From the NCBI GenBank assembly GCA_031259195.1, contig JAIRLR010000142.1, positions 1 to 5,786 of the forward strand: a stretch of DNA of 5,786 bases. The letters run 5' to 3'. The position numbers and the translations under genes were made by a program. The notes under the pieces were generated by a model. The model was not told where the DNA came from and did not search any database. It saw only the letters and a list, made by a program, of their open reading frames with translations. The stretch comes from Streptococcaceae bacterium (GTDB taxonomy: Bacteria > Bacillota > Bacilli > Lactobacillales > Streptococcaceae). Positions 5,133 through 5,786 of this stretch are shown here, in pieces (the first letter of the stretch is position 1; each line of letters opens with the position of its first letter).

Positions 5133-5786
5133 ATGTATGATGAAACAAATAAAGAGATTCAATGTTCATTTTGTGGCAAGTCACAAAATAAAGTTAGAAA
5201 AGTAATCGCAGGGCCTTCCGTTTACATATGTAATGAGTGTGTGGATCTATGTAAGCAGATTATGGATGAGGATCTATATGAGCAAGTTATTAAAGAGTTT
5301 TCTGAAATGCCAAAACCAGCAGAGCTGTTAGCGATTTTAAATGAATACGTAATTGGTCAAAACCAGGCAAAGAAAGCGTTGTCTGTAGCTATTTATAATC
5401 ACTATAAGCGAATTAATCAGTTAAAAGATGATTCAGATATTGAATTGCAAAAATCAAATATTTGTTTAATCGGTCCAACTGGTTCTGGGAAGACATTTCT
5501 AGCTCAGACATTAGCGCGTAGTTTAAATGTAGCGTTTACAATTGCAGATGCAACTAGCTTAACAGAAGCGGGATATGTTGGAGAAGATGTAGAAAATATT
5601 TTGCTAAAACTAATTCAAGCTGCTGATTATAATGTAAAGCGAGCGGAGCGTGGAATTATTTATATTGATGAAATTGATAAGATCTCACGTAAATCAGAAA
5701 ATGTGTCAATCACTCGCGACGTTTCTGGTGAAGGCGTGCAGCAAGCTTTGTTGAAAATTTTAGAGGGAACTGTTGCTAATGTTCCG
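5133..5786 (+). CDS. clpX: ClpX, ATP-dependent unfoldase of the ClpXP protease (3' end outside window)
   Basis: An AAA+ hexameric unfoldase that recognises tagged or adaptor-delivered substrates and feeds them to ClpP. The first 218 codons are present and the frame is open to the edge. The N-terminal zinc-binding dimer domain, which also receives adaptors, has Cys11, Cys14, Cys33 and Cys36 (CSFC and CNEC). The AAA+ module starts near residue 70 ([16 protein letters not shown]). It shows Walker A GPTGSGKT (114-121), pore loop GYVG (147-150), Walker B IIYIDEID with Asp179 and Glu180, and the conserved [22 protein letters not shown]. The IGF loop, sensor 2 and C-terminus lie beyond the window. 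It has its own SD and promoter candidate. In many Bacillota the gene follows tig (trigger factor); here the upstream neighbours are an AKR and an SpxH-like gene instead. Confidence 0.98.
   Translation, partial: MYDETNKEIQCSFCGKSQNKVRKVIAGPSVYICNECVDLCKQIMDEDLYEQVIKEFSEMPKPAELLAILNEYVIGQNQAKKALSVAIYNHYKRINQLKDDSDIELQKSNICLIGPTGSGKTFLAQTLARSLNVAFTIADATSLTEAGYVGEDVENILLKLIQAADYNVKRAERGIIYIDEIDKISRKSENVSITRDVSGEGVQQALLKILEGTVANVP

Overview
The window is A+T-rich DNA with strong Shine-Dalgarno sequences, a ClpX ATPase, a short DsbA/SpxH-like protein and an AKR-type reductase. This suggests a low-GC Gram-positive bacterium (Bacillota), most likely of the Lactobacillales. That placement is an inference from gene content and composition; I cannot name a genus. 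All genes I support lie on the + strand.

Layout. The first 62 bases may be the tail of an upstream gene. Positions 63-777 form a poorly explained stretch. It holds several local hairpins, one unrecognised 94-codon ORF (173-457), a very strong 17-bp hairpin (482-518) and a long imperfect stem (590-611 with 700-721) that would bury a Shine-Dalgarno-like sequence ahead of tpiA. Then come tpiA (triosephosphate isomerase, 778-1539), a 240-base gap with a candidate operator and promoter, and asnB (glutamine-dependent asparagine synthetase, 1780-3363) ending in a hairpin terminator. A strong promoter overlaps that terminator's right arm and drives an SpxH-like DsbA-family gene with a TTG start (3463-4125). 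An aldo/keto reductase gene (4185-5027) follows, and then the first 218 codons of clpX (5133 to the window edge) behind its own extended -10 promoter.

How the genes fit together. tpiA and asnB are stand-alone metabolic genes serving glycolysis and asparagine supply. The right half may be a loose stress or redox group: SpxH (YjbH) proteins are known adaptors that deliver the redox regulator Spx to ClpXP, ClpX is that protease's unfoldase, and an AKR lies between them, detoxifying or reducing carbonyls. The gene order suggests this connection but does not prove it. No defence system, CRISPR array, complete insertion sequence, rRNA or tRNA was seen. The most unusual material is the structured region upstream of tpiA.
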